A stretch of 64,000 nucleotides of DNA from Tenrec ecaudatus (Eukaryota > Chordata > Mammalia > Afrosoricida > Tenrecidae): NCBI RefSeq assembly GCF_050624435.1, contig NC_134539.1, forward strand, positions 143,750,025 to 143,814,024, in the 5' to 3' direction. Made by a program: the position numbers and the translations under genes. Every line of letters starts with the position of its first letter. Within the stretch, counting starts at the first letter, position 1. The notes beneath the pieces are model-generated. The model saw nothing but the letters and a program-made list of their open reading frames with translations. It did no database searches and was not told where the DNA came from. Shown here in pieces: positions 62,781 through 64,000 of the stretch.

Positions 62781-62849
62781 TGTACTTGTCTGTACATATA
62801 CCTGTAGGCAAGGGGCAGCTCTACCCTAGCCAATTGTTAACATGGCGCC

Positions 62850-63620
62850 CAACCCATGCAAAAATATAGTAAAGTCATGGAATTCTATCAGTAAAACCCC
62901 AGTTCTATTTTAGACTCTGAGGTCAAATTTTTGGTCCAGCAACCTTGACCTTAAAGTGTCTTTCAGTACAGCAAGAATTAGTATCAGAAAACTGCCGCTC
63001 ATGGATAAAGCACAAGCTACCTAAGAGAGGAGAAAACTTCTAAGTGAGGGCTGGAAAACCATCCTTGCACCTAAAGCACGCCCTGCCTGGTGTGTGAATG
63101 CAAGGACCTTGACTGAAGTACCACTCAGCAGACTCGCCTCAAGTTTCAAAACAGGCCCAACAGACCTAATCTGGCATATACGAGAAAGCTTCAAACAGTT
63201 CATGACAAAATGAAATTAAAAGATGGTGGGATTTTTCTCACAAACTTTCTATAAATTCTAGAATTAGAATCAAATATTAAACAGTATAAATATCCTAAAG
63301 CAAACATTATTATTTTATAATTATATTAAACCAGTTTTCCAACCAGTAAGCCTGTGTGCTCAATTACTGCTTCTCTCAGGCATCCAAGCAGCCCACCTCC
63401 AAATTAAACAACTTCTCAGAATGGTGTGCTGTAACATCATTCCTTATGTGTATAACAAAGTAAAATGATACTAAACAAACTCAATCATTGTGGCCCCTCT
63501 GAAAGATTCTAATGCTAAATTACTAAAATTATTAATTATACTGTATTAGTTTAATATACATGTCAGAAGCATTTTGTCCAGTCTTCTTGGGCCAGGAGTT
63601 AATTAAAAATACTCGGATTT
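62850..63620 (-). other. SMURF2 intron, nothing recognised
   Basis: No SMURF2 upstream exon (the C2 N-terminal half) is found here, so it lies beyond the right edge. No named repeat. Confidence 0.5.
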
Positions 63621-63634
63621 CTTCTATCTATAAA

Positions 63635-63700
63635 AGTTGTACTGTGAGTTGCTATAAGTCAGAACCAACTCCATGTAACTTCATGTAATACAACACATTC
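63635..63700 (+). repeat. AfroSINE/RTE tail fragment
   Basis: tgtactgtgagttgctataa then gtcagaaccaactccatgta resembles the common SINE/RTE tail. Confidence 0.45.
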
Positions 63701-64000
63701 TTTTTTGTTTAAAAGACAAAGCATCTTCTTTAATGATTGAAAGTTAAACTATATTTCATTAACATTTTTTACTTGACTGACTATGTGCTTTACAGACAAT
63801 GTTGCAAGGTATTCTGCTGTTAGGAGGGACACTGAGGTGGGAGAAGTCACCACACAGACCAAAATATGACATGAACATTCCATTGAGGGTTTTGCTGAAA
63901 GTAAAGTAGTAGAGAGATGTTTGCAGACTTAGTCACTTGCAAAATGACCAAAAGTGTTTCCTCATCACTATCCCTCTAGCGAAGTTTCCTTGGCAACAAG

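Overview
This window is mammalian nuclear DNA: two multi-exon genes with GT-AG introns, and introns packed with interspersed repeats. The repeats point to an afrotherian and most likely a tenrec (Echinops-like). About a dozen SINEs carry the tRNA-derived head and RTE-type tail that I recognise as AfroSINE. RTE-clade LINE pieces are common. Two hAT elements look like the SPIN family, which among Afrotheria is known to me from tenrec and not from elephant. The species call is inference from repeat content.

Left third (about 1-25,900, + strand): CEP95, a centrosomal protein. Seventeen coding exons (744-25715) run from after the start of the gene to the stop codon. They join in one open frame of 728 residues plus stop. 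The human protein is about 821 residues, so roughly the first 90 residues lie left of the window. The last six exons encode a long charged coiled coil.

About 25,860-27,800: a short intergenic gap between two genes that converge tail to tail.

Right two thirds (about 27,800-64,000, - strand): SMURF2, a C2-WW-HECT ubiquitin ligase. A 3.1 kb 3' UTR is followed (reading right to left in gene order) by 16 coding exons between 30940 and 62129. They encode the second half of the C2 domain, three WW domains and the whole HECT domain, 682 residues. The first exons, about 67 residues, lie beyond the right edge. Every junction phase agrees.

The introns hold 5'-truncated LINE 3' ends of one abundant lineage-specific family (L1-like: purine-rich tract, AATAAAATG end, A tail, long target duplications). 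They also hold AfroSINEs, RTE copies, MaLR-type LTRs, a solo LTR with a 5-bp duplication, a full-length pogo/Tigger-like transposon (35174-37387), small mariner-like MITEs, old L1, MIR and L2. There is no sign of a bacterial-type system or CRISPR array. The most interesting items are a candidate SMURF2 poison exon (62637-62748), a tandem 4-nt-spaced splice donor in CEP95, a three-level nested insertion at 48735-50115, and a LINE copy with a duplicated 3' end inside another LINE with a tandemly repeated UTR.
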